36,272 nucleotides of DNA from UMGS172 sp045546555 (lineage in GTDB: Bacteria; Bacillota; Clostridia; Oscillospirales; Acutalibacteraceae), in the NCBI GenBank assembly GCA_045546555.1, contig JAZQCY010000060.1:1-36272 (forward strand), read 5' to 3'. Numbering within the stretch: the first letter of the stretch is position 1; every line of letters starts with the position of its first letter. Shown here piece by piece: positions 15,801 through 24,250 of this stretch. The notes below the pieces were generated by a model. The model did not search any database, was not told the DNA's origin, and saw nothing but the letters and a program-made list of their open reading frames with translations. The position numbers and the translations under genes were made by a program.

Positions 15801-16616
15801 TTAATACAAAACCTCGTTTACGAGGATCTTGATATTTTGGTCGCTGTATTCTATCTCGCTTGAGAACATTCGTGCCGTTTCATAAACGTCACCGTCGAGG
15901 CACATCACAAAATAGGTGCAAAGAACACAAAATTCAAGTCCCGTTTCGTGCAAATGGCGGAAAACGAAATAGTCAAACAGTCTTTTTGCGTGTTGCGGAA
16001 GGCTGAATTTTATATCTTTAAGGCTTTCGTTGCGGTTTTTGAGGGTAGCCAGCACGTCATCCCACTTTGGGTCAAGCCGTTCAAGCTTTATAAAAACCTC
16101 GGCAAGCTCGCTGACCGTCATTTCAGGCAACAGATGAGCAAGCTGTTCGGGTCGGCGGCTGAAAATCCCGTCACGGTAGCCGAAAAAATCCTCCTCTTCG
16201 GCGCTGTACTCGGACGGCTCATCGTTCTCCCCTATCTTTTCAAGCACAAAATCGTTGTCCAGAATGAGCCTTGCGGCGGCTTCGCAGGTCGGCCCTAAGC
16301 CGATTTCGGTTCGCATATCAAAAAAGCTACGAAACCTTGGGTGGTCACGGCAAATCTGACACAAGCTCTGTTCGCCGTGCTTCAATATCAGCTCACAAAG
16401 GTTGTCTTGGTTCAAAAACGGGCATCTTTCCTGCTCGCCCAACACAAAATGAGGCGTTGAGTTCAACGAAATTTTACTTAAAATATCGGGCTTGGTTTTA
16501 TAAAATTCAAGCGCTTCGGGGTCGATGTCGATCTCCCACCCAATGCAACAGTTGTGGCGACACTTATCGGCAATGCATTTGAATTTTTTGTAATAGCTCG
16601 GCGCAAAAATATCCAT
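15801..16616 (-). CDS. FliB-like Cys-rich protein (flagellin lysine-N-methylase family)
   Basis: A 271-residue protein with the Cys-rich signature of the FliB family: Cys 14, 19, 23 and 24 in FKCIADKCRHNCCIGWEIDI, and Cys 65, 74, 86 and 89 in RCPFLNQDNLCELI and SLCQICRDHPRF, probably holding an Fe-S or other metal centre. FliB methylates flagellin lysines in Salmonella, but members are common in bacteria with no flagella and their role there is unknown. It is shorter than many family members. No flagellar gene is present. It starts 3 bases after the ThrE-like gene, with only a distant GGGTGA, so translation may be coupled. Confidence 0.72.
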   Translation of the reverse strand: MDIFAPSYYKKFKCIADKCRHNCCIGWEIDIDPEALEFYKTKPDILSKISLNSTPHFVLGEQERCPFLNQDNLCELILKHGEQSLCQICRDHPRFRSFFDMRTEIGLGPTCEAAARLILDNDFVLEKIGENDEPSEYSAEEEDFFGYRDGIFSRRPEQLAHLLPEMTVSELAEVFIKLERLDPKWDDVLATLKNRNESLKDIKFSLPQHAKRLFDYFVFRHLHETGLEFCVLCTYFVMCLDGDVYETARMFSSEIEYSDQNIKILVNEVLY

Positions 16617-16619
16617 GGC

Positions 16620-17078
16620 TTAATGCTTTTCACCCTTAGGGGAACGGTGAACGATGCTGTTGACGATACTGAACACCACAACCGCAAGACAGATACCTGC
16701 GGCGATGCCGAGCGCAAACTCGGCCGTTTTAAGACCAAAGCTTTTGGCCCCCACCCAATCCTGACGGACGATACTGCTCATGGTGTAAAACAGCGCCGAG
16801 CCGGGCACCGAGGGCACTACCGACGGCACCAAAAACAACGTTACGGGCGCTTTAAGCACACGTGCGGCAATTTCACAGTAAATGACCGCCACCGCCGCCG
16901 CCACAAAGCACGGAATAAAGCCTTCGCCCACAAAATGTGCCACCAAAAGATAGGCGCCCCAGTTCAAAAGTCCGCCTATAGAGGCCGCCACAAGCAAACC
17001 CTTTCTCAACTGAAAAAGCAGTGCGAAGCCAAGCGAGCCGAGCAAGGCCGTTACAAGCTGAACTATCATCTCTCTCAT
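16620..17078 (-). CDS. Threonine/serine exporter ThrE-family, small subunit (YjjB-like, DUF3815)
   Basis: A 152-residue membrane protein with about four to five hydrophobic segments (MIVQLVTALLGSLGFALLFQL, LLVAASIGGLLNWGAYLLV, ICLAVVVFSIVNSIV). It corresponds to the C-terminal half of fused ThrE and to E. coli YjjB. The segment VPSVVPSVPGSALFY is the conserved proline-rich turn of this family. With the upstream larger subunit it would form a split exporter of amino acids or dicarboxylates; YjjPB exports succinate in E. coli. GGAGGTG precedes the ATG, which overlaps the previous stop by four bases (ATGA). Confidence 0.87.
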   Translation of the reverse strand: MREMIVQLVTALLGSLGFALLFQLRKGLLVAASIGGLLNWGAYLLVAHFVGEGFIPCFVAAAVAVIYCEIAARVLKAPVTLFLVPSVVPSVPGSALFYTMSSIVRQDWVGAKSFGLKTAEFALGIAAGICLAVVVFSIVNSIVHRSPKGEKH

Positions 17079-17836
17079 ATCGCACCTCCAAACAGAACGA
17101 ACGACAGCATAAAGCCGCCTGCCAAAGCGCCTGCCAACACAAGGCTTTCGGTGAAGCGTGTCAAACCCGAAACGGTGTCCCCCACCAAAATATTGCGGAT
17201 GGAGTTGGTCAGAGCAATGCCGGGAATAAGCAGCATGATATCACCTATCATTATCATATCGGCATTAAGACTCGGCACAAGTCGGCACACGGCACAAATG
17301 CCGAGACCAACAATAAGCGAACACAAAAATTTTGCTATTATACTATTGGGACAAAATTTAGGTGCAAGACCCGAAAACGCACAGATAACAACGGCAAAAG
17401 CGCCTGCAACAAGACCGTCATACACCGTTCCACCGAAAAATACGGCAAACGCCGCAGCAGCAAGCACACTTCCAACGTAATATTTGGGCTTGCTAAACGG
17501 CTTTTTGCAATCGTTCAGCCGTCTTTTAAGCTCGTCGACCGAAAAACGCTGCTCACAGTATTCACGGCTGAGTCGGTTCAAGGCCTCAAGTCTTGCAAAA
17601 TCGGTGGCACCCGAGGACACGATGCGGCGTGTCTGGGTCAGTGTCTCACCATCGGGCATTTCAAGCGTTACAACAATGCTTGAGGTTATGGCGAAGGGGT
17701 TTACCCTTTTGGCTCCAAAAGCCTCGCCCATACGTGTGACGGTTCCCTCAATACGGTCGATCTCGGCACCGCTTACCATCATTCCCTCGGCAATATCCAA
17801 CAGCAGACCTAAAAAGGTCTTGCGTTCATTTGTCAC
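17075..17836 (-). CDS. Threonine/serine exporter ThrE-family, large subunit (YjjP-like, DUF1212)
   Basis: A 253-residue protein. The soluble N-terminal region carries GLLLDIAEGMMVSGAEIDRIE and MGEAFGAKRVNPFAITSSIVVT, the DUF1212 signature, followed by about five membrane segments. It pairs with the YjjB-like subunit encoded next. The GTG at 17836 is preferred because GGGGAGGAG lies just upstream; the frame opens further upstream at 17881 without a ribosome site. The substrate could be serine/threonine or a dicarboxylate such as succinate, a plausible fermentation product here, but this is inference. Confidence 0.87.
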   Translation of the reverse strand: MTNERKTFLGLLLDIAEGMMVSGAEIDRIEGTVTRMGEAFGAKRVNPFAITSSIVVTLEMPDGETLTQTRRIVSSGATDFARLEALNRLSREYCEQRFSVDELKRRLNDCKKPFSKPKYYVGSVLAAAAFAVFFGGTVYDGLVAGAFAVVICAFSGLAPKFCPNSIIAKFLCSLIVGLGICAVCRLVPSLNADMIMIGDIMLLIPGIALTNSIRNILVGDTVSGLTRFTESLVLAGALAGGFMLSFVLFGGAI

Positions 17837-17871
17837 GGTGGCTCCTCCCCTTCTTTGAAAATGCTTTATAC

Positions 17872-17900
17872 ATATTAACAAACCCTTGTGTTAAAGTCAA
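17872..17900 (-). promoter_or_regulatory. Promoter for the ThrE-FliB-like unit, with overlapping inverted repeat
   Basis: On the minus strand TTGACT (17895-17900), 17 bases, TAATAT (17872-17877). An inverted repeat GTGTTAAA (17888-17895)...TTTAACAC (17906-17913) straddles the -35 box and reaches the AraC stop codon, which is operator-like. Confidence 0.7.
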
Positions 17901-17912
17901 TGATTTTTAACA

Positions 17913-18773
17913 CTATCGAGCGTCTTTTAATCTTTTCTTGACCCATTGTCTGGGCGAGCAGCTTTTATGCTTTTTGAACACCTTGGAAAAGTAGCTCATA
18001 TCCGAAAAACCGCTGTGCAAAGCCGCTTCGGTGACCGATGTCTTTTCGTACAAAAGCATCCTGCAGGCGTGATCAATACGAAGGCCACTCAAATAATCGG
18101 TAAAGGTCTTACCCGTGACCTCCTTGAAAACACGGCAGAAATATTTTTCGTTAAGCCCTGCCATTTTGGACAGCCGTGCCAGAGTTATTGGCTCGACAAG
18201 GTTGTCCTCCAACCAATCCAACAACTCTGAAACACGTGTGATGTTGGCATCCTGACGGTTGATTTTGTGGGGGCTTACAAGGTCGGCCTTGTAAAGTTCA
18301 AAGAAAAATGCAAACAAACGGCTCATGACCTCAAGCTCGAAAAATGGCGAAGCTTGCCGCATTGCGCCGAAAAGCGACACCGCCGAGCTGTAGGCGGCGC
18401 TGTTGTCGGCCTCAAGCAGTACGTTGACCGTCATCTGTCCCGAGATTATGGGCAAAATAAGGTCGGTCGGGGCATCGGCCGAGCGGCGCAGGATGTTAAT
18501 GTCACAAACGATACACTCATAAATGCAGTTTTCGGGCGTTCCTCGGTGCAGAACACCGCAGTTGACTACCGCAATGTCGCCCTGCTTCAGGGTGTATTCC
18601 ATTGTGTTGAGGTGCAATGTCAATTGGCCGCTTTTGACCAGAACAAGCTCAAGCTCACGGTGCCAGTGCAACGGCATTTCATACCGTGGATGTGCTTCGT
18701 CCAAATAATAATATTCTATCGGGAACCCGTCGCTTCCCCTTTTTTTCAGTTCGTTAAGCTCTCCGTGTTTCAT
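17913..18773 (-). CDS. AraC-family regulator of the fucose cluster (probable)
   Basis: A 286-residue AraC/XylS regulator. The cupin sensing domain is clear (MPLHWHRELELVLVKSGQ, then YTLKQGDIAVVNCGVLHRG, about 33-78), typical of sugar-sensing members. The C-terminal helix-turn-helix pair includes MAGLNEKYFCRVFKEVTG and VTEAALHSGFSDMSYFSKVFKKHKSCSPRQW. It is divergent from the alpha-fucosidase gene with 126 bases between start codons, and two direct repeats lie there. It most likely activates that cluster in response to L-fucose or a fucosylated sugar; ligand and targets are inferred. AGGCGG precedes the ATG. Confidence 0.88.
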   Translation of the reverse strand: MKHGELNELKKRGSDGFPIEYYYLDEAHPRYEMPLHWHRELELVLVKSGQLTLHLNTMEYTLKQGDIAVVNCGVLHRGTPENCIYECIVCDINILRRSADAPTDLILPIISGQMTVNVLLEADNSAAYSSAVSLFGAMRQASPFFELEVMSRLFAFFFELYKADLVSPHKINRQDANITRVSELLDWLEDNLVEPITLARLSKMAGLNEKYFCRVFKEVTGKTFTDYLSGLRIDHACRMLLYEKTSVTEAALHSGFSDMSYFSKVFKKHKSCSPRQWVKKRLKDAR

Positions 18774-18797
18774 AAAACCGCCTAAAAGTGAAAATAT

Positions 18798-18830
18798 TAC
18801 AAGTTTTTATACCTATTTATACAAGTATTT
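18798..18830 (+). promoter_or_regulatory. Direct-repeat operator candidate for the AraC regulator
   Basis: TACAAGTTTTT (18798-18808) and TACAAGTATTT (18820-18830) are direct repeats 22 bases apart, two helical turns, just upstream of the predicted fucosidase promoter. AraC-family dimers typically bind such tandem half-sites. Confidence 0.5.
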
Positions 18831-18857
18831 CAATAAAAAACGCACTATAATTATTAT
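18828..18857 (+). promoter_or_regulatory. Promoter for the fucosidase operon
   Basis: TTTCAA (18828-18833), 18 bases, TATTAT (18852-18857); a better TATAAT at 18846-18851 has no good -35. The weak -35, abutting the direct repeats, fits an activator-dependent promoter. Confidence 0.5.
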
Positions 18858-18899
18858 ATAAAGTTCTTTGTGTGCTGTCAAGAAAAAGGAGTTGACGTT

Positions 18900-20132
18900 A
18901 TGATTATTGAACAACGAATCAAGGATTTTGAAAAATTGGGGCTTGGAATGTTTGTGCATTTCGGACTTTACAGCGTTTTGGGCAAGGGCGAATGGGCAAA
19001 GTGGGGCCACAAGATATCCCACGAGGATTATGAGCCGCTCAAAAGTGAATTTAATCCCAAACACGACTGGGCCGAAAAACTGGTTGCTACCGCTAAAGGT
19101 TTGGGTTGCCGTTACATAACGCTTACCACCCGTCATCACGACGGATTTTCGTTGTATGACACCCAAGGTCTTAATGATTACGACGCGCCCCACTCGGCGG
19201 CAGGCAGAGATTTGGTGAGAGAATTCGTTGACGAATGCCGTAAGGCCGATATAATTCCGTTCTTCTATCACACACTGCTTGATTGGCGTGAGCCGCTCTA
19301 TGAGACTGATTTTCCCGAATACTTAAAATATTTGAGAAAGAGCGTTGAGATACTTTGCACCAATTACGGCAAGATCGGCGGCTTTTGGTTTGACGGCAAG
19401 TGGAATAAAAAGGATGCCGATTGGGAAGAGGATGCCCTTTACTCAATGATAAGAAAGCATCAGCCCGACGCTATGATAATCAACAATACGGGCCTTGGCG
19501 CACGCGGTGAGTTGGGTCACATCGAGCTTGACAGCGTTACCTTTGAGCGCGGACGTCCGAAGCCGATAAATATGGCAGACTCACCAAAATATATCGCCTC
19601 GGAAATGTGTCAGACCTTGGGTTGTGTTTGGGGTTACGGTGAAAATGATTTAACCTATAAATCACCCTCAACGCTGATCGAGGACATTTGCGTATGCCGT
19701 AAATACGGTGCAAATATGTTACTCAACGTCGGGCCTATGGGCAACGGCTACATCCGTCCCTTGGATGCCGAGCTTTTAAAGGCTGTTGGCAAGTGGACAA
19801 AGATTTACGGTGAGGCTTTATATAACCCAAGACCGACTGACATCGCCATAAAAGAAAAGCCCAACGACTTTGTTTTGCGCGACGGCAACAATTACTATAT
19901 GTTCTGCTTTGATGTCGGAATGGGTGGTGACGGTAACGTTGTCGTGTGGGACCGTGATCAAGCTCATGTCAACCGCTTTGCGTTCCCCAAAAAGATCAAA
20001 AAGGTCACATGGCTTGATAACGGTAAAGAAGCCAAATTTGAGCAGACCGATGATACAACAACCGTTTACACCGTCCCGTTTGCCTACGGTACCAACCTTA
20101 TCGTCCGTGTGGCCAGGATAGAGACCGAATAA
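18900..20132 (+). CDS. Alpha-L-fucosidase (GH29), cytoplasmic
   Basis: A 410-residue GH29 enzyme that removes alpha-linked L-fucose with retention of configuration. Family motifs are GMFVHFGLYS (16-25), YITLTTRHHDGFSLYD (72-87), the nucleophile Asp 165 in GGFWFDGKW, and NMLLNVGPMGNGYI in the late barrel. A small C-terminal beta domain follows. It has no signal peptide, so it would act on imported fucosylated oligosaccharides. The ATG at 18900 follows AAGGAG by 10 bases or fewer; the frame extends upstream without a ribosome site. It heads a likely operon with an MBL hydrolase and L-fucose isomerase, under the divergent AraC regulator. Confidence 0.93.
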   Translation: MIIEQRIKDFEKLGLGMFVHFGLYSVLGKGEWAKWGHKISHEDYEPLKSEFNPKHDWAEKLVATAKGLGCRYITLTTRHHDGFSLYDTQGLNDYDAPHSAAGRDLVREFVDECRKADIIPFFYHTLLDWREPLYETDFPEYLKYLRKSVEILCTNYGKIGGFWFDGKWNKKDADWEEDALYSMIRKHQPDAMIINNTGLGARGELGHIELDSVTFERGRPKPINMADSPKYIASEMCQTLGCVWGYGENDLTYKSPSTLIEDICVCRKYGANMLLNVGPMGNGYIRPLDAELLKAVGKWTKIYGEALYNPRPTDIAIKEKPNDFVLRDGNNYYMFCFDVGMGGDGNVVVWDRDQAHVNRFAFPKKIKKVTWLDNGKEAKFEQTDDTTTVYTVPFAYGTNLIVRVARIETE

Positions 20133-20185
20133 CATCGCTTGCCCTTACCTGTGTAAAGGGTTCAATGCAGAAAGGTGTGATTTAC

Positions 20186-21049
20186 GTGAACAAAAGCACT
20201 GTGCTTTATCAGCTTACCGAAACAAGCGAATTTATGATGTCGTTTGTGCTGGTGACCAAGCAGAACAACTGCATAGTCATTGACGGCGGACGACCCGAGG
20301 ACATGCCGCTTTTGAAGCAATATGTGGCAGGGCGCCATATATCGGCGTGGATTCTGACCCATCCGCATATCGACCACATCAGCGGCTTTATCGGAGAGGT
20401 CAACAGAAACGGTCTCGCTGATTTTGACGTTGAAACAGTGTATTACAACGTGCCTTCTTATGAAAAGCTACTCAATGCAACCAATGTTCCGAGTCGAAAA
20501 TACTTCGGTCAGGAATTAGAGGAATTAAAGAAATTCTGCGATATTGAGGAAAAGATAAAGGACAAAGCACACACCGTTACGCAAGGCGAAAGCATTACGG
20601 TCGACGAGTGCAAAATTGATTTTATCTATACCTGCCACGATGGGCTTTATTCCAATCTTTTGAATGATGCCTCGCTTGTTTTCAAGATAACCGCATCCGA
20701 CAAAACCGTGCTGTTTCTGGGCGATCTTGGGCCCGAGGGCGGCGATGTGCTTTATGAGGAATCACGTCATCTTTTAAAGTCGGATATAGTTCAGATGGCA
20801 CATCACGGACATATGAATGTCGGTATGGAGGTTTATGCCGCAATTATGCCCGAGGCTTGTATGTGGTGCTGTGCCGAATGGCTTTATAATGAGGATGAAA
20901 TACCCGACTATCTGTCTGACAGAGAACGCCTGCGAAAGATTCAGCGTGAGCGTATGTACGGAACCAAGCTCACAAGAAGATGGATGGACATTTTGGGCGT
21001 TAAAACACATTACGTCACCAAAGACGGAACAAACGAAATAATTTTATAA
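20186..21049 (+). CDS. Metallo-beta-lactamase-fold hydrolase in the fucose cluster
   Basis: A 287-residue MBL-fold protein. The metal motif is THPHIDH (58-64). Further candidate ligands are Asp in FLGDLGPEGG and His in MAHHGHMN. The layout (FMMSFVLVTKQNNCIVIDGG at the start) resembles ComEC/Rec2-like and phosphodiesterase-type members rather than classical lactamases. It is cytoplasmic. GTG at 20186 is preferred because AGAAAGGTG precedes it; an ATG at 20165 has no ribosome site. Its position between fucosidase and fucose isomerase suggests action on a sugar derivative such as a lactone or phosphoester, but no such activity can be read from sequence. Confidence 0.78.
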   Translation: MNKSTVLYQLTETSEFMMSFVLVTKQNNCIVIDGGRPEDMPLLKQYVAGRHISAWILTHPHIDHISGFIGEVNRNGLADFDVETVYYNVPSYEKLLNATNVPSRKYFGQELEELKKFCDIEEKIKDKAHTVTQGESITVDECKIDFIYTCHDGLYSNLLNDASLVFKITASDKTVLFLGDLGPEGGDVLYEESRHLLKSDIVQMAHHGHMNVGMEVYAAIMPEACMWCCAEWLYNEDEIPDYLSDRERLRKIQRERMYGTKLTRRWMDILGVKTHYVTKDGTNEIIL

Positions 21050-21061
21050 GGAGTAATTATT

Positions 21062-22855
21062 ATGGCAGAAAACAGATACATAGGGGATTATCCCGTAATC
21101 GGCATCCGACCCACCATTGACGGCCGTCGTGGTGCGCTTAAGGTAAGAGAATCCTTGGAGGAGCAGACCATGAACATGGCCAGAAGCGCCGCCAAGCTCT
21201 TCGAGGAAAATTTGAGATATTCCAACGGCGAGCCCGTTAAGGTCATCATTGCCGACACCACCATCGGCCGTGTTGCCGAGGCCGCCGCTTGTGCCGAAAA
21301 ATTCAGAAAAAACGGCGTTTCGGTAACCCTCACCGTCACACCCTGCTGGTGCTACGGAGCCGAAACCATGGATATGGAGCGTGACACCATCAAGGGTGTT
21401 TGGGGATTCAACGGAACCGAGCGCCCCGGTGCGGTCTACCTTGCATCGGTGCTTGCCACCAACGCACAAAAGGGCTTGCCTGCGTTTGGCATTTACGGAC
21501 ACGAGGTGCAGGATTGCGACGACACCTCCATCCCCGAAGATGTTAGGGAAAAGCTGCTGCGCTTTGGCCGTGCCGCCGTTGCCGTTGCAACCATGCGAGG
21601 CAAATCATATCTGCAGATCGGCTCGGTCTGTATGGGCATCGGCGGCTCGATAATCGACCCCGATTTTATCGAGGACTACCTCGGAATGCGTGTTGAATCG
21701 GTTGACGAGGTCGAGATAATCCGCCGAATGACCGAGGGCATCTATGACCGCGACGAATACGAAAAGGCGCTTAAATGGGCAAAGGAAAAGTGCATCGAGG
21801 GCTTTGACAAAAACCCCGAAGGCTTACAGAAAACAAGAGCCGAAAAGGATTCCGACTGGGAATTTGTTGTGAAGATGGCCGTCATCATCAAGGAGCTGAT
21901 GAACGGCTGTAACAACCTGCCCGAGGGTCGTGAAGAAGAGGCTGTCGGCCACAATGCCATTGCCGCAGGCTTCCAGGGTCAGCGCCAGTGGACCGATTTT
22001 TACCCCAATGCCGACTTCCCCGAGGCAATTCTCAACACCTCGTTTGATTGGAACGGTGCAAGGGAACCGTATATTCTGGCCACCGAAAATGACGTTTTGA
22101 ACGGTCTTGGTATGCTCTTTATGAAGCTTCTCACCAACCGTCCGCAGATGTTTGCCGATGTCAGAACCTTTTGGAGCGGTGATTCGATAAAGCGTGTCAC
22201 CGGCTTTAATATCGAGGGCAAAGCCAAGCAAAGCGATGGCATCATCCATCTTATCAACTCGGGCGCCTGCTGTCTTGATGCCAACGGCGAAGCACGGGAT
22301 GAAAACGGCAACAGCGTTATGAAATGCTGGTATGATATGCGTGACGAGGACATTGATGCGGTGCTGAAAAACTCCACCTGGAACTATGCCGACCTCGGAT
22401 ATTTCAGGGGTGGCGGTTATTCCTCACGCTTTGAAACACGTGCCGAAATGCCCGCAACGATGATACGCCTGAACCTCGTAAAAGGTCTCGGTCCCGTTCT
22501 GCAGATCGCCGAAGGGTGGACGGTTCATCTGCCCGAGGAGGTTTCCGACACACTTTGGAAGCGTACCGACTACACCTGGCCCTGCACCTGGTTTGCGCCG
22601 AGATGCACGGGTGAGGGCGCCTTTAAAACGGCCTATGACGTGATGAACAATTGGGGTGCCAACCATGGAGCTATCTCTTACGGCCACATCGGTGCCGACC
22701 TTATCACCCTTTGCTCGATGCTACGCATCCCCGTATGTATGCACAACGTCCCCGAGGAAAAGATATTCCGTCCCGCCGCCTGGAACGCATTTGGTATGGA
22801 CAAAGAGGGTGCCGACTACCGTGCCTGCAAGACCTTCGGCCCGATGTATAAATGA
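21062..22855 (+). CDS. fucI: L-fucose isomerase
   Basis: A 597-residue enzyme that isomerises L-fucose to L-fuculose using Mn2+. Length and sequence fit E. coli FucI (591 residues). Metal and catalytic residues are visible as Glu 342 in ATENDVLNG, Asp 366 in FADVRTFW and a His in NWGANHG (about 535). Other family blocks are IGIRPTIDGRRGALKVRE, CWCYGAETMDM, GIYGHEVQDCDD, GFQGQRQWTDFYPN and RIPVCMHNV. GGAG lies 9 bases before the ATG and the gene starts 12 bases after the MBL gene. Fuculokinase and fuculose-phosphate aldolase are not in the window and must be encoded elsewhere. Confidence 0.97.
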   Translation: MAENRYIGDYPVIGIRPTIDGRRGALKVRESLEEQTMNMARSAAKLFEENLRYSNGEPVKVIIADTTIGRVAEAAACAEKFRKNGVSVTLTVTPCWCYGAETMDMERDTIKGVWGFNGTERPGAVYLASVLATNAQKGLPAFGIYGHEVQDCDDTSIPEDVREKLLRFGRAAVAVATMRGKSYLQIGSVCMGIGGSIIDPDFIEDYLGMRVESVDEVEIIRRMTEGIYDRDEYEKALKWAKEKCIEGFDKNPEGLQKTRAEKDSDWEFVVKMAVIIKELMNGCNNLPEGREEEAVGHNAIAAGFQGQRQWTDFYPNADFPEAILNTSFDWNGAREPYILATENDVLNGLGMLFMKLLTNRPQMFADVRTFWSGDSIKRVTGFNIEGKAKQSDGIIHLINSGACCLDANGEARDENGNSVMKCWYDMRDEDIDAVLKNSTWNYADLGYFRGGGYSSRFETRAEMPATMIRLNLVKGLGPVLQIAEGWTVHLPEEVSDTLWKRTDYTWPCTWFAPRCTGEGAFKTAYDVMNNWGANHGAISYGHIGADLITLCSMLRIPVCMHNVPEEKIFRPAAWNAFGMDKEGADYRACKTFGPMYK

Positions 22856-22860
22856 GGTGA

Positions 22861-22935
22861 ATGATGCTTAGGGTAACGAGAGTTGAACCCGAATCAGATT
22901 TTTGGGGAAAGGATTTAATGCTGTGGCTAGGGTAA
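22861..22935 (+). CDS. Short ORF or gene remnant after fucI
   Basis: GAGGTG overlapping the fucI stop codon is followed at once by an ATG and a 24-codon frame (begins MMLRVTRVEP, ends LMLWLG). The ribosome site is well formed, but the product is too short to assign, and dispersed hairpin repeats begin 20 bases later. It could be the truncated 5' end of a further fucose-operon gene cut off by repeat insertion, or chance. Confidence 0.25.
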   Translation: MMLRVTRVEPESDFWGKDLMLWLG

Positions 22936-22954
22936 CTGCTACATTATGCCAATC

Positions 22955-23301
22955 GTAGGGGCGAACCTATGTGTTCGCCCGCTGAGCCCTCCTTGCCTAA
23001 AGGAGGGTGGCATTGCGAAGCAATGACGGGAGGATTCCTCAAGCCGACTTTGCGGAACGGATAAATCCGTTCCCTACAAAGAATCCACCCACCTTGCCGT
23101 AGGGGCGAACTGTGTTCGTCCGCCGCAAGACGGTTTTCGGGAGGGCGCAGAGGCCCTCCCCTACAATTAAGCCTACAGACACAATGTAGGGACCGACATC
23201 CTTGGCGGTCCGCCGCAAGACCGCTTATCTCTCCCTCAGTCACCTTCGGTGACAGCTTCCTCATCAGAGGGAGCTTCTATAGGGGCGGGCATTGGCCGCC
23301 C
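22955..23301. repeat. Cluster of GTAG-footed hairpin repeats
   Basis: The gene-free stretch 22936-23372 is mostly repeat units: GTAG-GGGCGAAC...GTTCGCCC (22955-22980); CCCTCCTT...AAAGGAGGG (22986-23008); the palindrome GGAACGGATAAATCCGTTCC plus CTAC (23054-23077); GTAG at 23099 with GGGCGAAC...GTTCGTCC; GGGAGGGC-GCAGAG-GCCCTCCC plus CTAC (23139-23164); GTAGGGACCGAC (23186) with GGCGGTC-CGCCGC; GTCACC-TTC-GGTGAC near 23240; and GGGCGG...CCGCCC (23282-23301). I see no gene here. The next gene has its own ribosome site at 23358-23364. Confidence 0.82.
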
Positions 23302-23372
23302 GAGGCTTGACACTTGAATTTTGGCTTGTGAAGTGGTATATTATAAAAATCCGACAGAAGGAGGGCTGGGAA

Positions 23373-24248
23373 ATGAGCAACATTAAGGTCGTTGACGTGC
23401 GTGCCGTGCCGGGGGATGCCGCATTTTTGATTGACGACGGCACCACCGCCGTGCTGTATGACACGGGCTTTGCCTTTACGGGCTACCGTGTGGCCGAAAA
23501 CATCAAAAACGCTTTGGGCAACCGACCGCTTGCGGCAATTCTGCTGACCCATTCGCACTACGACCATGCGCTTGGCACTCCGTATATTCTGAAGTATTAC
23601 CCCACCGCTAAGGTGGTTGCAGGCGAATATGCCGTCGGAATCTTTCAAAAGCCGTCAGCCAAGAGGTTGATGCGTGAGCTTGACCGAAAATTTGCCGACA
23701 AATGCGGCGTGGGTGAATACGACGACCTTGTGGACGAGCTAAAGGTCGACATTGCCGTTTGCGATGGTGACACCGTGCGGTTTGGTGATATGGAGTTTAC
23801 TGTCATTGACCTGCCGGGTCACACAAGATGCTCGGTCGGGTATTACCTTGAAGCCGAAAAACTGCTTTTGAACTCCGAAACGCTGGGCGTTTTCGGCGGT
23901 GAGGGCATAGTTGTGCCGTCCTATCTCATCGGCTATCAAACGGCGCTTGATTCCATCAAAAAAGCGCAGCAGTTTGACATAGAGCAGATGGTAGTGCCTC
24001 ATTACGGTCTGCTTGAGCCGCAATACACCAAGGATTTTTTGAAGATAAGCTATAACACCTCGGTCGAGGTTGCCGAAAGCATTTGCAACATTCTGCAAAA
24101 CGGCGGCAGTGAGGACGATGCCTTGGAGTATTTCCGCCAAAAATTTTACCACGGCTTTGTCAGGGATGTTTACCCCAGAGACGCTATGGAGCTTAACACA
24201 AGCATTATGATAAGACTGATACAAAAAGAGCTTTGCAATAACAATTAA
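23373..24248 (+). CDS. MBL-fold metallo-hydrolase (glyoxalase II-like)
   Basis: A 291-residue metallo-beta-lactamase-fold protein with the HxHxDH motif THSHYDHALG (59-68), a third metal His in DLPGHTRCSVGYY, and a late His in VPHYG. The aspartate that bridges metals in glyoxalase II is replaced by Glu in LLNSETLG. The C-terminal third is helical, as in flavin- or glyoxalase-type members. It is cytoplasmic with unknown substrate. The ATG at 23373 follows GAAGGAGGG; the frame extends upstream into the repeat region without a ribosome site. It is a single-gene unit closed by a strong terminator and is not obviously related to the MBL gene at 20186. Confidence 0.82.
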   Translation: MSNIKVVDVRAVPGDAAFLIDDGTTAVLYDTGFAFTGYRVAENIKNALGNRPLAAILLTHSHYDHALGTPYILKYYPTAKVVAGEYAVGIFQKPSAKRLMRELDRKFADKCGVGEYDDLVDELKVDIAVCDGDTVRFGDMEFTVIDLPGHTRCSVGYYLEAEKLLLNSETLGVFGGEGIVVPSYLIGYQTALDSIKKAQQFDIEQMVVPHYGLLEPQYTKDFLKISYNTSVEVAESICNILQNGGSEDDALEYFRQKFYHGFVRDVYPRDAMELNTSIMIRLIQKELCNNN

Positions 24249-24250
24249 CA

